From contig NW_004955435.1 in NCBI RefSeq assembly GCF_000276665.1, positions 1,958,892-2,022,891 of the forward strand: 64,000 nt of DNA. Direction: 5' to 3'. The DNA is from Chinchilla lanigera (lineage: Eukaryota > Chordata > Mammalia > Rodentia > Chinchillidae). A program made the position numbers and the translations under genes. The notes under the pieces are model-generated. The model searched no databases and was not told where the DNA came from. It saw nothing but the letters and a program-made list of their open reading frames with translations. Positions within the stretch are counted from its first letter, which is position 1, and the number at the start of each line of letters is the position of its first letter. Shown in pieces: positions 44,085-55,018 of the stretch.

Positions 44085-44225
44085 GCTGTGCAGTGGGTGA
44101 GTGGATGACTTCATCCTCTTGGGTAAAACACAGAAAGTCCTTGAAATTTTTCCCTCAATCTATGAAATAGGATTAATAACCCCTATATAGCCCAATTATT
44201 GTGTAGTTTAATGAAATGTTTTCTT
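44085..44225 (+). repeat. Possible MIR fragment
   Basis: 'CTTCATCCTCTTGGGTAAAAC', 'CCCTCAATCTATGAAATAGGATTAATAACCCC' and 'GTGTAGTTTAATGAAATG' follow MIR order. A related text ('CATCTATGAAATAGGACAAATAAAC', about 44293) occurs nearby. Confidence 0.45.
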
Positions 44226-44843
44226 TACACTTTAATTTGGGCATTTCTTTTTGACAATGGAATTTTAAAACTATGCTAGAAAAAATATTTTCATCTATGA
44301 AATAGGACAAATAAACTTTGCATACTCAAATTATTGTGTGGTTAAATAGATGTTTTACTTAGGTTGCAATTTTGACACATTCTGTCAGTGGGATTTTAAA
44401 ACAATAGTAGAAAATTTGTTTTACATTTAAAAATGCTAATTTATATAAAAGTTTTTATAAGTAATGTTTTTCTACAAATCATGTTTTTCCTTAAGATTAT
44501 ACAAAATTAGCATAAATTTTGAAATTATTTTCTTGTAGTGACAAGTCTGCCACTGGGGTATTTAATATGAAGTAAACCTTTGTCTCATAGTACCTGGTAA
44601 CATCTTAGTTATTGAGGTTTATTATTATCAAAATTTTCTACTTACTGTAAAGTATAACCTGATCAAATGAAATGTAGTATGAACATATTTAAAAGGAAAT
44701 ACATTAATGATTTTATTTAATCCATTATTAATGAAGGAACCAGTAATATTTATATCTGGTATGAACATATTGATTTTAAAAACACAGTGTATAAAAGGGA
44801 CAATATGGTTCACATTCAAAACATTTATTTGTTTTGTAAGATT
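44226..44843. other. Intergenic AT-rich DNA
   Basis: Nothing beyond the second MIR-like text at about 44290-44400 is recognised. Confidence 0.4.
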
Positions 44844-44853
44844 TCACATAGTT

Positions 44854-44964
44854 CTTTTCTTTCTTTCTTTTTTTTTTTGGTTTTTCTCCGGTACCGGGAA
44901 CTGAACTCACGACCTTGCGCTTGCCAGGCAGGCGCTTTTGCCGCTGAGCTAAATCCCCAGCCCC
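44854..44964 (-). mobile_element. ID SINE with 10-bp target duplication
   Basis: 'TCCGGTACCGGGAACTGAACTCACGACC' ... 'CGCTTTTGCCGCTGAGCTAAATCCCCAGCCCC'. TCACATAGTT at 44844-44853 and 44965-44974 is a perfect duplication. It shares the 'TTTTGCC' variant with the ID at 31868-31977, which suggests one source gene. Confidence 0.94.
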
Positions 44965-45009
44965 TCACATAGTTTTTTTCAACATTAAAAGTATAATACT
45001 TATTCACTG

Positions 45010-45125
45010 AAGCGACTAGATATACTGCATCACCTTATTTTATCCTACAATGACCTGAGGAGCTATGAACTACTTTAGCAGCAACTGTACAGATTAAGAA
45101 GCTGAGGTTTGATTTTCTGAGCACA
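45010..45125 (-). repeat. MIR fragment
   Basis: 'TATTTTATCCTACAATGACCTGAGGAGC', 'CAACTGTACAGATTAAGAAGCTGAGGTTTG' is the reverse MIR core. Confidence 0.55.
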
Positions 45126-45223
45126 CAATCAATTAAGTAGCAGCAACATACACAGCATTTATCTTTTTTACTTTGGTTAAAGCCAGGAGTAGTTGGGGGC
45201 CTTTTCAGACAGGTACTGACTTT

Positions 45224-45326
45224 GGGTTTTTTTTTTTTTTTTCTTTTCTTTTTTTTACTGAGAATTGACTCAAGACCTTGCCCTTGCCAGGCAGGCACTG
45301 TGCCGCTGAACTGTATCCCCAGCCCC
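45224..45326 (-). mobile_element. ID SINE with 8-bp target duplication
   Basis: A long T-rich tail, then 'CTGAGAATTGACTCAAGACC' and 'GTGCCGCTGAACTGTATCCCCAGCCCC'. CTGACTTT occurs at 45216-45223 and 45327-45334. Confidence 0.9.
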
Positions 45327-45334
45327 CTGACTTT

Positions 45335-45785
45335 AGTTTTACGGTGTAACACAGGGAGGAATTCACTCAGGGCTCTGAGAAACGGAGGAACGGGATGGGT
45401 ACTCACACTGGCTGGTCACCTAGGAGAGTACCGGTGTGAATGAGGGTGAGACGGTGCACAGGAGCTGGGTCACGTGCATAGCGTGGGTCGGAAGGAGTCA
45501 CGGCTGATGTACACGGGAAAGCTGGAGAAAGTCTGCGATATGCGCAAGGGGAAGATGGTTCGATATTGTAATGGACTGGGAGGCAACGTAATGTATAGGG
45601 GAAACAGCTATTTTGATTTTGGAAACTGAGTCTGAAATACTTAGCTACAGCAAGTGGCCAGGCACTTCAAGGTAAGTCCAACTTGGAGGTACAGATGTTG
45701 GCATTATCTGTCAGAAGAGAAGAGGCCACTGCAACCTTAGCATGGGTGAGGGGTAAAGACAGGAGTTATGTCTGTCTTGTTCATA
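45335..45785. other. Intergenic, nothing recognised
   Basis: Unique-looking sequence of mixed composition. Confidence 0.4.
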
Positions 45786-46605
45786 GTTAATATTTTTGAA
45801 TGAATTCTACAGGTGTCTCCCCTGCCTCTGCCTCACTGCTCGCCACCTTTCACCTCCTCTGTCCTAGCTCATTCCAAGCTCCTGTGACTTTCTGAACATG
45901 CCAGCCTTTTTACCCCTCTGTGGCTTCTGCTATTTTCCCTGTTTGAGATGTCCCTTTCACATTACCTACCCAGGAAATTCTTTTATAAGCTCAAAACTTG
46001 GCTTAATCATCACCCTGTCAAGAGAGCACGCTCTGGACGTTCCTTCTCTCATGACTGCTTGCCCAGCACTTGCTGCATGTGACATGCAGCTGTTACAAAC
46101 CTATTTCCCCTGTGCACTTTAGGTGCCTGCGGTTAGGGGTCTTACGTTCTGCTTGTGTTCCCACCAAACATGCATGCTGCGATTCTAGTCCCTAAGGCGA
46201 TAGAATTAGGAAGTACAGCTGTGTAGAGGTGGCTGGATGTGAGAGTGGAGGCCTGACAAGTGGATCAGTACCCTTGTAAATAGGCGCAGGGAGCTGATTC
46301 CACCCTCGCCGCCCTCTTTCACTAGGCAAGGGTGGTGAGAAGAGCCAGCTGCGAGCGGGAGGCTGCTCCTCACCAGATACCGAATCAGCTGGCTCTTTGG
46401 TCGGTACTTTCTTGGCCTCTAGAACAGTGAAAGAATTGTTTTTTCAAAGCCACCCATTTTATGGCATTTTGCTATAGCAACTCAACCTGATGAAGACAGG
46501 GAATGTTCATTATTTGAGTTTACACTGTCAGCTCTAGTCAGGTACTTGGTATCAGTAGCAATGTGATAAATATTTGTTGGATGAATGGCTGGATGAACAC
46601 AGGGA
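45786..46605 (+). repeat. L2 LINE 3' part, interrupted by an LTR
   Basis: 'CTGTCCTAGCTCATTCCAAGC', 'CCTCTGTGGCTTCTGC...CTGTTTGAGATGTCCC' runs to about 46135 and resumes after the LTR with 'GTTCATTATTTGAGTTTACACTGTCAG...CAGGTACTTGG' and 'GATAAATATTTGTTGGATGAATGG' (46500-46600), the L2 3' terminus. Confidence 0.65.
46139..46498 (+). mobile_element. MLT1-like LTR inside L2
   Basis: 'GTGTTCCCACCAAACATGCATGCTGCGATTCTAGTCCCTAAGGCGATAG', 'GTACCCTTGTAAATAGGCG', 'CACCAGATACCGAATCAGCTGGC' and 'CCACCCATTTTATGGCATTTTGCTATAGCAACTCAACC...GAAGACA' follow the MLT1 order on the plus strand. Confidence 0.7.
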
Positions 46606-46752
46606 GAATGGCAGATGGTATACTGGACATAACCAAGGGCACCTAGAACAGAAGCATCTGTGCACTCTTGCGCAAGTTACTTAGAGTCTATAATCGCCAA
46701 TGTCTTCATTCATTTGGACAAAAATGATGGCAACTATCTTTGATCTTTCTGT

Positions 46753-47230
46753 GGCATCAGCCAAGGCTTTCTAGAGAAACAAATCAGTAGAATTTCATTA
46801 ATTAGGAAATTTTGAGGAGTTGGCTTATACAGCTGAAGCAGCTTTGTGACTTCAAAATTTGATAGTTTGGGTCAGCAAGCTGGAGACTCTGGAGGAAGTT
46901 AGGGTTCAACCCGAAGTCAGTGTGAACCAGGAAGAGCCAGTCCAGATGGGGTTTGAAGGTGTGTGTGTGGGGGGCACTTCCTTCTTCCTTGAGGAAGGAC
47001 AGCCTTTGTTCTAATCAGGCATTCAGCTGATGGAATGACGGCTACACACATCCTGGAGGGCAATTTGCTTTACTTACGATTCTACCAATTTCTTTTTTGG
47101 GACTGGGAACTGAACTCAGGACCTTGCGCTTGCCAGGCAGGTGCGTGTGCCGCTGAGCTATATCCCCGGCTCTTCCAACTTAAATATAAATCTCAAACCA
47201 AACCGTCCTTGCAGAAACATCTAGACTAAC
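46753..47230 (-). mobile_element. ERVL-like LTR interrupted by an ID
   Basis: 'GGCTTTCTAGAGAAACAAATCAGTAG', 'GAGTTGGCTTATACAGC', 'CAGCAAGCTGGAGACTCTGGAGG', 'GGCATTCAGCTGATGGAATGACGGC...GAGGGCAATTTGCTTTAC', resuming after the ID with 'CTCAAACCAAACCGTCCTTGCAGAAACATCTAGAC'. This is the common old-LTR layout read from its 3' end. Confidence 0.6.
47090..47174 (-). mobile_element. ID SINE inside the ERVL-like LTR
   Basis: 'GACTGGGAACTGAACTCAGGACC', 'CAGGTGCGTGTGCCGCTGAGCTATATCCCCGGCTC'. The flanks TTCTACCAATTTC and TTCCAACTTAAA hint at an eroded duplication. Confidence 0.88.
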
Positions 47231-48289
47231 GCTGAGTTTATGCATAAAGCTAACTACCATACAGGCAGAACATTCTACAGTGTTTTAGAGTTTAGTTAGG
47301 AAATGCGCACTAGCCAGATCCTCTGGTCTGGTCCTGTCCCACTTGTGTGTGCGAAAGCTGTGGGCCTGCGGTCTTTTGCTGGGAAGGATGTGATCTTTGT
47401 ACTTCCTCTCTTCTGAACTTGTCTGCAGGCCACACAGGCAGAACTGAGCTATGTTTTCTGTGAACAACATGGACGAAAAAAATCTTTTCAGTGCAAAGTA
47501 ACAAGTACACAAAACAGAGAAATGTGCATGAAAAAGAAACTACTGTAAAATCAAGAACCGTTACTCAAGGCCTTGGTCACTCCTAATTTCCCCCCACGTA
47601 GTTTGAAAAAACAGCTAAAGCACTATTTCCTGTCTTTCAGATGGAAGGATGCAAGAGTCATACTTTTTCTTTCATTTCTACAGAGTCTCTGCCTTGCAGT
47701 CAGGGTCTCAAAGAGGACGCAGTCATACAGTGTGCAGTCCCTCATAATATTCCACAGGGTGATGAGTCCAGTGACAAACTCTCTCAGCACCAGGCAGGGA
47801 TGATACATTATGATGGCACCCATGTAGCTCTGGAAAACTTCTTTTCCAGAAAACTGGAAGTCTTTGCTAAGTACTACCACTTCCGAAAGTTACAATCCCT
47901 CACCCTGACAATAGTGCAAAGGAAGGAAGTTCGTGCGAGTCGTGAGTAACACAGACCTCTCGGAGGAGTAATATTAAGTGATGGACGCATCCTAGGGTTA
48001 GGGTGGCACCTTCAGACAAATGGCTATTTCCCACTTGATTTCGCCCATTGACTGCTGCAGCAAACCTGGCTTGCTTTCTGTGGAAAATGCATTTTGGCAG
48101 AACTGGATTCGATACAGAAAGAGTGTAAGGGGGACAGGAAAGGAACATTCGAAGAAATAGAATGCCACCCCAGGAGATTTGAACTAATATGCATTTGAGC
48201 AGAATTCACTGTAGAACTAACCAAAACCTGTTCTACCTCCAAATCTAAATCACCGATGAGGTCGTATTTGCAAAGAAGGCAGAAAAGAC
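47231..48289. other. Sequence just downstream of DPYD, nothing recognised
   Basis: No repeat is identified. The plus-strand frame at 47641-47949 (102 codons) follows a pyrimidine-rich CTTTCAG, so an unrelated exon cannot be excluded, but no family is recognised. Confidence 0.35.
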
Positions 48290-49485
48290 CATATTGAAAA
48301 TGCTTCATAGTTTTTTATTTGATATTATTAAATCACACAAATTTTACGGTAAACAGCATTTCTAGATCTTGCATCTGTTATATGCTACAGATTACTTTCT
48401 GATTTACTATTTCTGGATTCACATGAAAATATTCCATGAAGAGATACATGAATTTAATAGTGCTATTGATTATGAAAATACAGAACAGAAAATATTATTT
48501 ATCAATATCAGAAAATATATATATATTTATTCCATTACTTTCGGTATTAATTGTAAACATGAAAATAGAAAAGTAGTCAAACTGGTTTTACACACTGCAT
48601 ATATTTCACCAATACTATATTTTTCGTTCTTGAATAATGAAGTACATGACTCAGCACTGTGTAATTCGGGCTTTGTTTGAACATTAATTGCTATAATCAT
48701 GAAAGTTACTATTAAAAGCAAAGAGCAGATCAGAGCACAGGAAGAGTGATACTAACCAGAGCTCCATCCTAGCATCTTATTTCACCAGGAGCATAATTCA
48801 CACATTTAAAGAAGAATATCATGTGGCCCTTGGTGAGCAGTTTGGACAGCTCTCTCAGGCACAAGTGGTAAATAGTATTTAGTTAGTAAATATTCTCATT
48901 TTTTGCATCTAGCACCAAAAAGAAGCCATTTCCATGAAAAAGACTTTCATACGGTTCCACAAACCCTTTTTTTTAGCCTTTGTTTGCCTGGCATACTAAA
49001 TAATTATTTAATTTTCTTCATTTGTACTTTGGAGCTAATTACATTTTCTAGGAAACAGTACAAAAATTATAGGTAATTTTTAATTATAAAATGTTTCCTT
49101 GGAAACACTTTTTAGTACGCTAAGGTGTACTTCGTTTAAGATGCTGAATTTCACGTACAATATTAAATTAAAGATGGAGCAGAACACTGGGCAATTGGGA
49201 AACTGTCACGTTAATTGCCACGAAAAAGTTAATTTTTCACAATAGATAACTGACAATGAACATCCAATTAACTGCTCCACAGCAATTTCACAGCTATCCT
49301 CTGAAAAGAATTATTTCATTTTATGGCCTATAATTGGTCACTGGCACTATGCATTTTTTAAATTTAGGAATTTATTTAGAAATTATATATATTTTTAATT
49401 CAGAAAGAACCCAACGATTGCAATTTTAAAAGATCAGCATATGTAGGCGACGTCCAAGTCCACAGCAACTGTCTTGCAAATCACC
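48290..49485 (-). other. DPYD: DPYD 3' untranslated region (predicted extent)
   Basis: This is AT-rich sequence downstream of the DPYD stop codon. It contains no recognisable SINE, LTR or LINE, which is unusual here and fits a transcribed UTR. The distal end is set by an AATAAA hexamer at 48319-48314 (minus), giving a UTR of about 1.2 kb, close to the length I recall for the human last exon. Earlier AATAAA hexamers on the minus strand at 49376-49371 (about 110 bases after the stop) and 48531-48526 could give shorter isoforms. The extent is inferred, not observed. Confidence 0.65.
48314..48319 (-). terminator. DPYD: Likely distal DPYD poly(A) signal AATAAA
   Basis: AATAAA on the minus strand, within AAATAAAA. 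A U-rich stretch (TTTTCTGCCTTCTTTG on the minus strand, about 48270-48285) lies 30-45 bases further downstream, as expected for a downstream element. Cleavage would fall near 48285-48304. Confidence 0.5.
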
Positions 49486-49656
49486 TTAACACACTGGCTT
49501 CACAGCTAAGGGTAAGCCTCTCTTTGGTTCATAAGGTGTTGTCCTGGAAACCATTTTGATGCAGTCGATAATAGGGCAGACACTGACACAGAGAGTACAG
49601 CCTGTGCACGTGTCAGTAACGGTGGGCAGGTGGGTTTCTGGATCAAACTGGATGGC
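49486..49656 (-). CDS. DPYD: DPYD terminal coding exon (C-terminal 56 residues and stop)
   Basis: Dihydropyrimidine dehydrogenase is the cytosolic homodimeric NADPH-dependent enzyme that catalyses the first, rate-limiting step of uracil and thymine breakdown and also inactivates 5-fluorouracil. This exon starts at GCC ATC CAG after a pyrimidine-rich acceptor (AG at 49657-49658 on the minus strand) and reads in phase 0 to a TAG/TAA/TGA-type stop at 49486-49488. The 56 residues begin [11 protein letters not shown] and end PLAVKPVC. They contain [12 protein letters not shown], a CxxCxxCxxxCP motif that supplies ligands to the C-terminal pair of [4Fe-4S] clusters, followed by the family tail [17 protein letters not shown]. 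All four cysteines are intact and there is no frameshift or internal stop. The open frame continues 24 codons upstream into the intron, but those codons are not coding. Identification is by the near-identical match to the known mammalian C-terminus as I remember it. Only this exon and the next one upstream are in the window. Confidence 0.97.
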   Translation of the reverse strand, partial: AIQFDPETHLPTVTDTCTGCTLCVSVCPIIDCIKMVSRTTPYEPKRGLPLAVKPVC

Positions 49657-49860
49657 CTGCGAACAGAAATAAGGAGTGTTAAGGCCACTGCCCACCAGGG
49701 TCAGGAATGCCCCCATTTCAGCGTCCATGTTTTTCCTACTGCAGTGGAAGTGCGCTCGGAGACAAGCCGGTCCAGCGCCTCACTGAAACTATAGCAACAG
49801 CTGAACCGGTGGGAGAAAGAAAAGGAAAAACAAAAACCAGAAAGAAACAAAATCCTTTTA

Positions 49861-50640
49861 GATTAAAGCCACAGCGTTTACAGTTCCTTGGAGGCATTCT
49901 CCTTCGTTCCGCGGGAGACGTTTCCCAGCACTGTGGCCCTCGGGTTCGCTTTGCTCTGCGCAGAGCTCAGCTCTCGGCAGTCCTGGCAGCGCAGGGCGCT
50001 GGCCGCCTGCAGACGCCGGGGCGGGCTCACGCGTCCTCCTTTCCCTTCCCACACTGTTCTTGGAAGAGCGCAGTTCTCAGACGGGGCAATGAACACACCT
50101 GATTGGACCTCAAATACGTACGCGGTGTGTAGAGGGAATCAGTGGACAGAGGTGGCTAAGCGCCTCGAGCTCCGAGGACTTCCCGCCAGGTCTGCACATC
50201 ACCGTCTCTCCACCACGCGCACAGAGCGCCCAGCGCAGGACGGGACGGCCGGTCCAGTCCTGGCCCTGTGCGCCTCAGCGAGGCGCCCGCCGTGAAGCTC
50301 CCAGGGTCCTGAGAAATGGGCAGCTTCCCGCCTGCCGCCTGCCCGCCTCCCTCCCTCACACAGCAATCTGGAATAAGCAGCGAGATACCCAGCGTGAGAT
50401 GAAGATTGGGGGCTTTTTAAATACAACTCACCACGATCGTACGTGTGTTGGAAACACTTTAATAGCGGAACCAACGCACACGCGCTCAGTGGAAGAGACA
50501 CACTTTTCTACCCGGAAAGCCCGCGGGCGTCCATGCGGGACGCGTGGTGGAGGCCACCGGGAACACCCGCGCTCCCACGGACACGGCGGAGGGACCCGCC
50601 CGGGGAGAGTGACGGGCGGCAAGCGCCTCCGTCCACTGTC
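49861..50640. promoter_or_regulatory. CpG island inside the last DPYD intron
   Basis: By hand count there are about 70 CpG dinucleotides in 780 bases, against a surrounding sequence that is AT-rich and CpG-poor. It begins about 200 bp upstream of the terminal exon. It includes an ATTGG (inverted CCAAT) box near 50102 and several CGCG clusters at 50020-50030, 50110 and 50520-50575. No repeat consensus is recognised. Overlapping open frames on both strands here (60-135 codons) are explained by the low stop-codon density of GC-rich DNA. Promoter activity is inferred from composition only. Confidence 0.7.
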
Positions 50641-50725
50641 TCAGGTCAAGTGTGAAAATCTGTCAATCATTTTGTGACTCACTGTTTTCCCATTTCATAC
50701 CCGTGTTAAATCCAATTTAATACAC

Positions 50726-51052
50726 ACAGTTATCCCGGGGTACCCGTCGGGAATTAACTGCAGGACCTCCTCTGCACACCGGGATCCATAAATGTTAAAT
50801 TCCTCCAAATCAAATGGCATCATATTTGCATCTAACTTTTGCGTGTCATTCCCAGTTCATCTCTAGGTTACTTACAATAACTAATCCAAAGAAAACGCTA
50901 TGTGTGCAGCGTTACACTATACTTTTAGGGGTGACAAGGAAAAGTCTGTTTGTGTTTAGTGCAGATGAATTTTTTTCCTGAAGGTTTATGATCCAGGGAT
51001 GGTTGAATCCATGGATGTGGACCTTGTGGATACGGAGAGCTGAATGCATGTA
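50726..51052. mobile_element. Tigger-like MITE in the last DPYD intron
   Basis: The left end, 'CACAGTTATCCCGGGGTACCCGTCGGGAATTAACTGCAGGACC', and the right end, 'GGGATGGTTGAATCCATGGATGTGGACC...GATACGGAGAGCTGAATGC', are the two ends of the family of elements reading CAGTNNTCCCTCNGTATCCGTGGG...ATACGGAGGGCNGACTG. It is about 330 bp, with no coding content, and diverged. Confidence 0.65.
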
Positions 51053-52621
51053 TTCTGCTGTTTAAAAAATTCTCTAATTACTTTTATGGGAATAAAAAAG
51101 AAAATGGTCTTTTCAGAGTAAATCAGGTTAGGTTGCTTAATACACATTCTTTGATTTTTAAGAAAAGAATCACATTTGTACAGAAACTGTAGCTATATCA
51201 AACTATAAAACAATTTGTCCACAAGAATTGTTGACTGTAAAACATTTCGAGTGCTGACTAGATGAGTAAAAACCAGTTCATTTTTTTACGTATCTTTATT
51301 TTATAAGTAGCAATTCAATGAAGTGATTGATAAAAGTGAAAATACTTATGCTTAGAAACATTACACTTTGAAGACTTGTAAACAAATTTTAAATTCAGCT
51401 GAAGGTTTTTACTTTTTATTTCTCTCTTTTGAGACAGAAAAGTCAGAGAAGGTCTGCCTTCATCTTTTCCACTGCACAATTATGATTTTTCTCATTAAAA
51501 GGAACCTCACTGCCTATGCTGTGCTAAAGCTGGACTCAGGGTGGCGGGCGCTCGAACTTCTAAGATTTCCAGGACAGCACTAATATGCCAACACTGTCAT
51601 AGTTGTAGGATTTCACTCTTTAAACATGGGGTACTTTGTTATGTAGGTAGAAAATTCCGTTTATAATTTCTTGAAAAGATCTTATTTTTAGTTTTATACT
51701 GCTTTATACTTTCATATTTTTCATAAAATACCATTTTCTATAGTTTGTAACAACTTTTAGTAGTTTAGTAGCTTAAGTTTTAAAATTTGCTTTCTCTAAA
51801 CTCCATATCTTAAAAATCTTTTTTTTTTTACTTGCAGACTAAATCAAGACTTCAAGGAAAAACTTATGTTTAAAGGCCATGTTATAAGCTCCTTTTAAAT
51901 TTATTTCTAAAATTCAACGAGTGCAAGGCCATAGCTGCGTCAACTCTATTAAGAGAGCAGCTGATACCTGCAGTATGATGAACAAGCGAAGAAACAGAAG
52001 TCCAGGAGAAGTTCCCAGGCCGCGTTTGCAGGAGGCCCGCCCACCCTCAGGGCGCGGGGCTGCTCCGTTCCTTCGCTGCCCGCGGCAGGCTCCTCCTGAG
52101 GAGTGCGGGTCGGAAGGTGCCATGACTCCCGACAGTGCCAACAATACCTCACTGGCTTCTCCCGCTCTCAAGGCATTTCTGGGACACAATTCACAGCCAG
52201 TTGGTAAGAGTCCTTTTCACTTCCTACTGTAGTAAAAGCCCATCAATATAGAAAGAGAATTCTCTGTAATGGCAATAAATGGCAGCTCTTCTCCTTTCCC
52301 TAGGTACTAAACATAATACTTTCCTGACGCCCATAATTTTGTGTGAATATCTCTTTTCCTTGGGGCTTCTTCCTCCAATTGTATGGGCAATGGATTTTAT
52401 TGAAATAATACTATGCCACCAATAGTGGCACAGTTAGTACGTGGCTTTCTTAAAAAAAAAAATCTGTGCTGTAAAGGTGAAAGGGCAGAAATATGTACTT
52501 GGGAGAGGCAATATTTGTCACAGTCGGTTTGAATCACACAATTAGCAACAGAAGATGTTTTCTGCCCTCAGCGTCAGAGGAGGGCAGCCTCAGAACACCT
52601 CAGCTCCAGCCAGCTGCTCAC

Positions 52622-52762
52622 CTGGTAGCCAGAGTCATTGCAGGTCATGTAGCACTTCCCACAGTTGATGCACATTTCCTCATCGATCAGAGCCACGACT
52701 TGCTCGGCGGTGCTCAGCTCACCGAATGCTCCGAGGTACTGCAGTGCTTTTCCAACTACGTC
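52622..52762 (-). CDS. DPYD: DPYD penultimate coding exon (47 residues)
   Basis: This exon of exactly 141 bases is 47 codons in phase 0 at both ends. On the minus strand it is preceded by CTTTCTTTAG (acceptor AG at 52763-52764) and followed by a GTGAGC donor (GT at 52620-52621). It encodes [16 protein letters not shown] at the start and ends CNDSGYQ. It includes [11 protein letters not shown] (exon residues 31-41), the first of the two C-terminal ferredoxin-like CxxCxxCxxxC motifs. In the enzyme these clusters pass electrons from the NADPH/FAD half to the FMN pyrimidine-reducing half, with the C-terminal domain reaching across the dimer. Joined in phase to the terminal exon it gives 103 residues, about one tenth of the roughly 1,025-residue protein. 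The segment [16 protein letters not shown] is diagnostic of DPYD. The preceding exon was not found up to 64000. Confidence 0.97.
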
Positions 52763-55018
52763 CTAAAGAAAGCACCAGACTGTTATCCCCAGCGGTTATT
52801 TTAGAACGTTTCCATGGGGTATTTGTCTCTACGAGTATGACTGGAAAACATGGTGAATGCTTAAACTAAAGAAAAGCTACTACACTAACAGCCGCACTGC
52901 CCTAGGTCCCCTCTGAAATCTGCCTCTTGCGGTCATGGCTACCCGACTGCCCCCAGTGGACTCAAGCTGTAGCTTTCATGCTCACTTAGACTCTGAGTGC
53001 AGCCTGAAGTTGCGCCGTGCCAGATCCGGTGCAGGAAGTGGACGAGGACACCCGTGTTTTCACCAGCCTGCCTTTCTACGGGGTGGCATTTGAAGCAGCA
53101 TTCACCACCATACTTTTGATCGTACCTCGTAAAGACACTCTTACGAAGGGCTCCCAGAGTGCCTTCAGAGAGCGGCAAGAGGGAAAAGTGTCCAAAGGGA
53201 GGGGAAGTGCTTTGACAGAGATGAACGGCGAATCGTCTTTACTGTAATAAGTTTTTGAAAAATTTAAACATTCACCATAAATTCTCATCACTCCTTGTAT
53301 ATAATGTTGCAGTGTGATAACAGGAGACACTGGGTATTATATTTTCACAGATAAGTTGTCTATAATAATCATAGCCTAAGTATTTCTGAAATACAAGCAA
53401 TATGTATGCTTAGCTTAGAAATGTAAGATGTAATTAACTGCTTTTGAGAGGTTTTCTACCAGATAACCTAAAAAGGCATTTCCACGAACAGAAAGAAGTA
53501 TGCACCCCTTTCAGGTGCAGCACCTTACTTTTTCTCAGTTCTTAACCTTAAGCTTCCAAAAGGAAGGTAAAATGCTAAAAGGTGATGTACTCACATTAGC
53601 CTGCCAGGGACTAGGGGAATAATGCTGGGTATACTACGCATTTATGTCAATGTATTTGGATCCTAAATTTTCATTCAGAAATGTCTTTGAAATCTCTCAC
53701 TTGTCTTGAAGAATATATTTCAATATTTAAAGATTCTAATTTACGGTAACTAATCAATCGATCCAACAGTTACATCAGATAGAAGCTCCTTCACTTCCTC
53801 CCCCACTGCAGACCCTCAGGCGGTTACACAGCCCTTTGTTTTGCGTGCTAATTGGAAGCAAGCTGATATGTGAAGCGCAGAGGATGTTTCATCAACAATA
53901 TGAAACACTTTGTTTCTGGAAACAAAATGGAAGAATGTAACAATGTTCGTCAAATTAGTATGCTGTCAAGATTCTGCGCTTTTGTTTTCAACTTCTGAAA
54001 TGAGAATCTGTTGTCTGAATTCAAGGTCCATGTTCCGAGAGGTCTGACTCTCACTTAAGCCATCTTTCTATATTCTCTTTGGTATTGTATTTTCCGCACT
54101 TCTCTTTGCGACCTTGGTTACCCTTTACTTTTTTTCTGCTTGAGCTCTACATGACAATATGCTCATTACCATGAGCTCTCAAAGGGAGACAGAGTTTACA
54201 TTATTTATACAGTTCATTTGTGTACGCTCATGCTGAAGACAGGAAACTTCCAGCTCGCTCTTCTCTTTCCTTTCAACATGCTGAAGTCATAATTTCAATA
54301 TTTGTGGACGGGCACTTGAGGTCCAAGCCCATCGCTCTCCTCTGAGCTGCTTGGGGAAGCTCAGGCCTGCGTTTGCGCCCTCCTTGAGGAGCGCTGTCCC
54401 TGGAGACCAGCCCTGCAAAGCTCACCACTCGCTGAACTCACTAAGACACAAAACTTTTCTTTCACAGTTCCTCTTTTTGTGATTAGAATGAGGCTCTTTT
54501 CCAATTCTGGCCATTTCAGTTTCAGAGTTACGTTGCACCGCGGTTTCCCCTGCTCCAGTAGCTCATCTGAGTCACACCTCTGAGTTCTGGACCTGCGGGA
54601 TCTTCTCAGTCCTCTCCGTACGTCCACCACCACCTTCAAACGTTGCTCGTGACCTTCTCCTCGCTTTTCATGCAGTTGTAGGCCCTCCGCGGGTGAGTTT
54701 CACCTTCACATGCTTTCATCTCCTGCTCTATCTTGAAGGACGGTTCCATGTTAATTCAGGCTGTCAGTCTCTCAGGGTCTTACTGACAATTTGTGGAATG
54801 AAGTACATGGACTCACCAGGTCCACATTTCAGGTTTCTTACCAAGTTGTCTTTTATTTATTTTTTACTTCCAAATATGATGCACTTCAGTTACCCCTGGA
54901 TACACTTTTCTAATGACCCATCTGAGGGTGACCTGTCCTGTCCAGTTCTATGCTAAACCCTCTTTCTAAAACACACCCCGTCTTCCCAACTCCACTTAGA
55001 AAAATCTTATATATCCAA

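Larger units (their letters stand above)
49657..52621 (-). other. DPYD: DPYD last intron
   Basis: This 2,965-bp intron has a GTGAGC donor and a TTCGCAG acceptor and lies between the two coding exons. It holds a dense CpG island at its 3' side (49861-50640), a Tigger-like MITE (50726-51052) and otherwise AT-rich unique sequence. A patch at 52010-52130 is also GC-rich. The length is similar to the human last intron as I recall it (about 3 kb). Confidence 0.9.

Noticed and set aside
49888..50295. 135-codon frame in the CpG island
   Set aside because: Stop codons are rare in GC-rich DNA and the opposite strand is equally open; no conserved domain.
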